Part shown: in pieces, positions 47,422 through 49,222 of the stretch | Numbering within the stretch: the first letter of the stretch is position 1 | Layout: each line of letters starts with the position of its first letter | Assembly (NCBI GenBank): GCA_012841635.1 | Contig: DUUJ01000023.1 | Coordinates: 1 to 49,222, forward strand | Reading direction: 5' to 3' | Source: Clostridiales bacterium | Lineage (GTDB): Bacteria > Bacillota > Clostridia > Oscillospirales > CAG-272 | DNA: 49,222 bases | Position numbers and translations under genes: made by a program | The notes under the pieces: generated by a model | Databases searched by the model: none | What the model was told of the DNA's origin: nothing | What the model saw: the letters and a program-made list of their open reading frames with translations, nothing else

Positions 47422-49197
47422 GTGGGAAAAATCAATGATAGACTGAAAACTCCGCTGAAAATCGTCAAAATCATCGCAGAATATGAACCGCTGTATTTCG
47501 CCGTCTCTCTGCCGCAGATCATTGTAAACACTTTTTTGACTCTCGCAGCCGTTTATTTTCCTAAACTGATTATCGAGCAGTTGACTGACGGGCAGTCTTT
47601 TTCTTCATCCCTCACTATAATACTCGGCTATGCTTTGGCGCTTATCTTGCTGAAAGTCGGCGGCGTTATCCTGCGAAACAAAAGCAGTCTTCATGCGGCG
47701 ATGTTTTCATCCAAGATTAAAAAAAGTGTCGGCTATAACTCCATGCACATTGAACTGAGCGATATTGAAGACCCGAAAACACGTGATATTATTCGTTTGG
47801 CCGGTCGTGTAGCTGATCTTACAAATACAATGGGAACTATAGAGGGAATCGTTTCCGATGTAATTGCTATTTTAGGCTTAGCATGGATAGTAATGCGTTT
47901 AGATTTTTTGTTCATACTTTTGGTACTCTTGACCCTTACTGCGAAGACCGTATTTGTCAGGATAGAATACTTATACACTCAAAAAAGCAGGACTATGGAG
48001 GCGGAGAACAACAGAAACGGTGATTACCTGAACCACATTTCCTATTTCAACGATGGTGCCGAGAAAGAGATACGCTTGAACAACCTGCAAAACTGGTTTA
48101 TGAAGAAGGTGTCGAAATACAGAAACACCATGCTCTGCATTGAATACATGGAATACAAGAGATCTGCTTTTTTTAATATTCTGTTGGCGGTTCTTGTTGG
48201 CATACAGACTTTTCTTTTGCTGTGGATACTCTCGAAAAGATATATCGGCGGCATAATTTCAATTGCGGAGTTTACTATGTATTTTTCTGCCGTGACCATG
48301 CTTTCTGCACAGCTTTCTTCCGTCAGCGACAAAATTGGGAGGTACAACGGGCAGGCACTTGATATTAACGAATACAACAAGCTGCTGACTGCGGTTCAAG
48401 CAACAAACGACACCGAGGATAATACCGATGGAAGCTGTCCTGCACCGGAAAAAACGGAAATCGTATTTCATGACGTTTCTTTTTCTTACCCAAACACGGA
48501 TAAAATGGTGCTGGAACACATAAGCATAGCCATATCCGACAGAGAAAAGCTCGTAATAGCAGGCGCAAACGGCTCAGGAAAAAGTACTTTTATCAAGCTT
48601 TTGTGTAAATTCTATCGCCCGACTGACGGAATGATAACGCTGAATGGCACTGACATTTGGGATATACCGAACGACAGCTACTTTCAAACGATATCCGCAG
48701 TGTTTCAGGATTTCAAGAATTTTTCTTTTACCGTCAGAGAGAACATAACGATGAGCGAGGAGTCGGACTCAAATGCGATAGAAGCTGCGATTGAAGCGAC
48801 AGGACTCTCGGAATGCATAGAAAGACTTCAAAACAATCTCGATACTTATCTCACCCGTCAATTCGACACGGAAGGGATCGAGCTTTCGGGAGGGCAGGCA
48901 CAAAAGCTGGCAATCGCACGCGCAATGTATAAAAACGCGCCTATTCTGATTCTGGATGAACCAACGGCAAATCTGGATCCCAAAGCCGAAAGTGCGATTT
49001 ATATGGATCTTTTTAATGCAGCGAAGGACAAAACAACGATATTTATTTCACATCGTCTTGCTGCGTCATCCGTTGCGGATAAAATTGCTGTTTTCTGCGA
49101 GGGAAAAATCATAGAATACGGCACACACGAGTCTCTTATGGCACAAAACGGCAGTTATTCAGAAATGTACCGCAAGCAAAGCAGAGAGTATATTTGA
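47422..49197 (+). CDS. ABC transporter half-exporter (permease + ATP-binding domain), second of pair
   Basis: IAGANGSGKSTFIKLLCKFYRPTDG, LSGGQAQKLAIARAMYKNAPILILDEPTANLDP, FISHRLAA; N-terminal TM region. Confidence 0.92.
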   Translation: MGKINDRLKTPLKIVKIIAEYEPLYFAVSLPQIIVNTFLTLAAVYFPKLIIEQLTDGQSFSSSLTIILGYALALILLKVGGVILRNKSSLHAAMFSSKIKKSVGYNSMHIELSDIEDPKTRDIIRLAGRVADLTNTMGTIEGIVSDVIAILGLAWIVMRLDFLFILLVLLTLTAKTVFVRIEYLYTQKSRTMEAENNRNGDYLNHISYFNDGAEKEIRLNNLQNWFMKKVSKYRNTMLCIEYMEYKRSAFFNILLAVLVGIQTFLLLWILSKRYIGGIISIAEFTMYFSAVTMLSAQLSSVSDKIGRYNGQALDINEYNKLLTAVQATNDTEDNTDGSCPAPEKTEIVFHDVSFSYPNTDKMVLEHISIAISDREKLVIAGANGSGKSTFIKLLCKFYRPTDGMITLNGTDIWDIPNDSYFQTISAVFQDFKNFSFTVRENITMSEESDSNAIEAAIEATGLSECIERLQNNLDTYLTRQFDTEGIELSGGQAQKLAIARAMYKNAPILILDEPTANLDPKAESAIYMDLFNAAKDKTTIFISHRLAASSVADKIAVFCEGKIIEYGTHESLMAQNGSYSEMYRKQSREYI

Positions 49198-49222
49198 ACA
49201 CTGAGAATTGGATTAAAGAAAA

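Noticed and set aside
1-49222. CRISPR arrays, rRNA genes, transposases or prophage genes
   Set aside because: No regularly spaced direct repeats, rRNA-like stretches, or transposase, integrase or phage structural ORFs were found in the supplied ORF track or sequence.

Overview
This 49.2 kb window looks like chromosome from a Clostridia/Bacillota-type bacterium; that assignment is inferred from gene content (ECF transporter operon, ClpE, YfhO, DUF951, XpaC/TelA). From left to right it contains: (1) a minus-strand sulfate-activation operon with partial cysD, a cysC-cysQ fusion and two tandemly duplicated PHP-family genes; (2) an orphan solute-binding lipoprotein; (3) sbcD-sbcC running directly into araB-araA-araD; (4) a secreted protein with a possible sorting signal; (5) a plus-strand envelope/stress cluster of XpaC-like, TelA-like, two TPM-domain, zinc-ribbon and two paralogous secreted proteins, split by a tRNA-Arg(ACG) and a DUF4143-type AAA ATPase preceded by a 17-bp perfect inverted repeat; (6) a full-length P-type ATPase homologue whose catalytic motifs are all replaced; (7) a ClpE-like AAA+ unfoldase; (8) a ten-gene run ruvC-ruvA-ruvB-methyltransferase-ecfA1-ecfA2-ecfT-truA-propeller protein-cvpA; (9) a divergent DUF951-yfhO pair; (10) a more AT-rich pair of ABC exporter half-transporters, the first of which lacks a canonical start codon at its best ribosome-binding site. 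The strongest candidate for undescribed biology is the intact but apparently catalytically dead P-type ATPase (28024-30888) beside the XpaC/TelA/TPM cluster. No CRISPR array, rRNA or transposase was found. All family calls come from reading motifs by eye; no database search was run.
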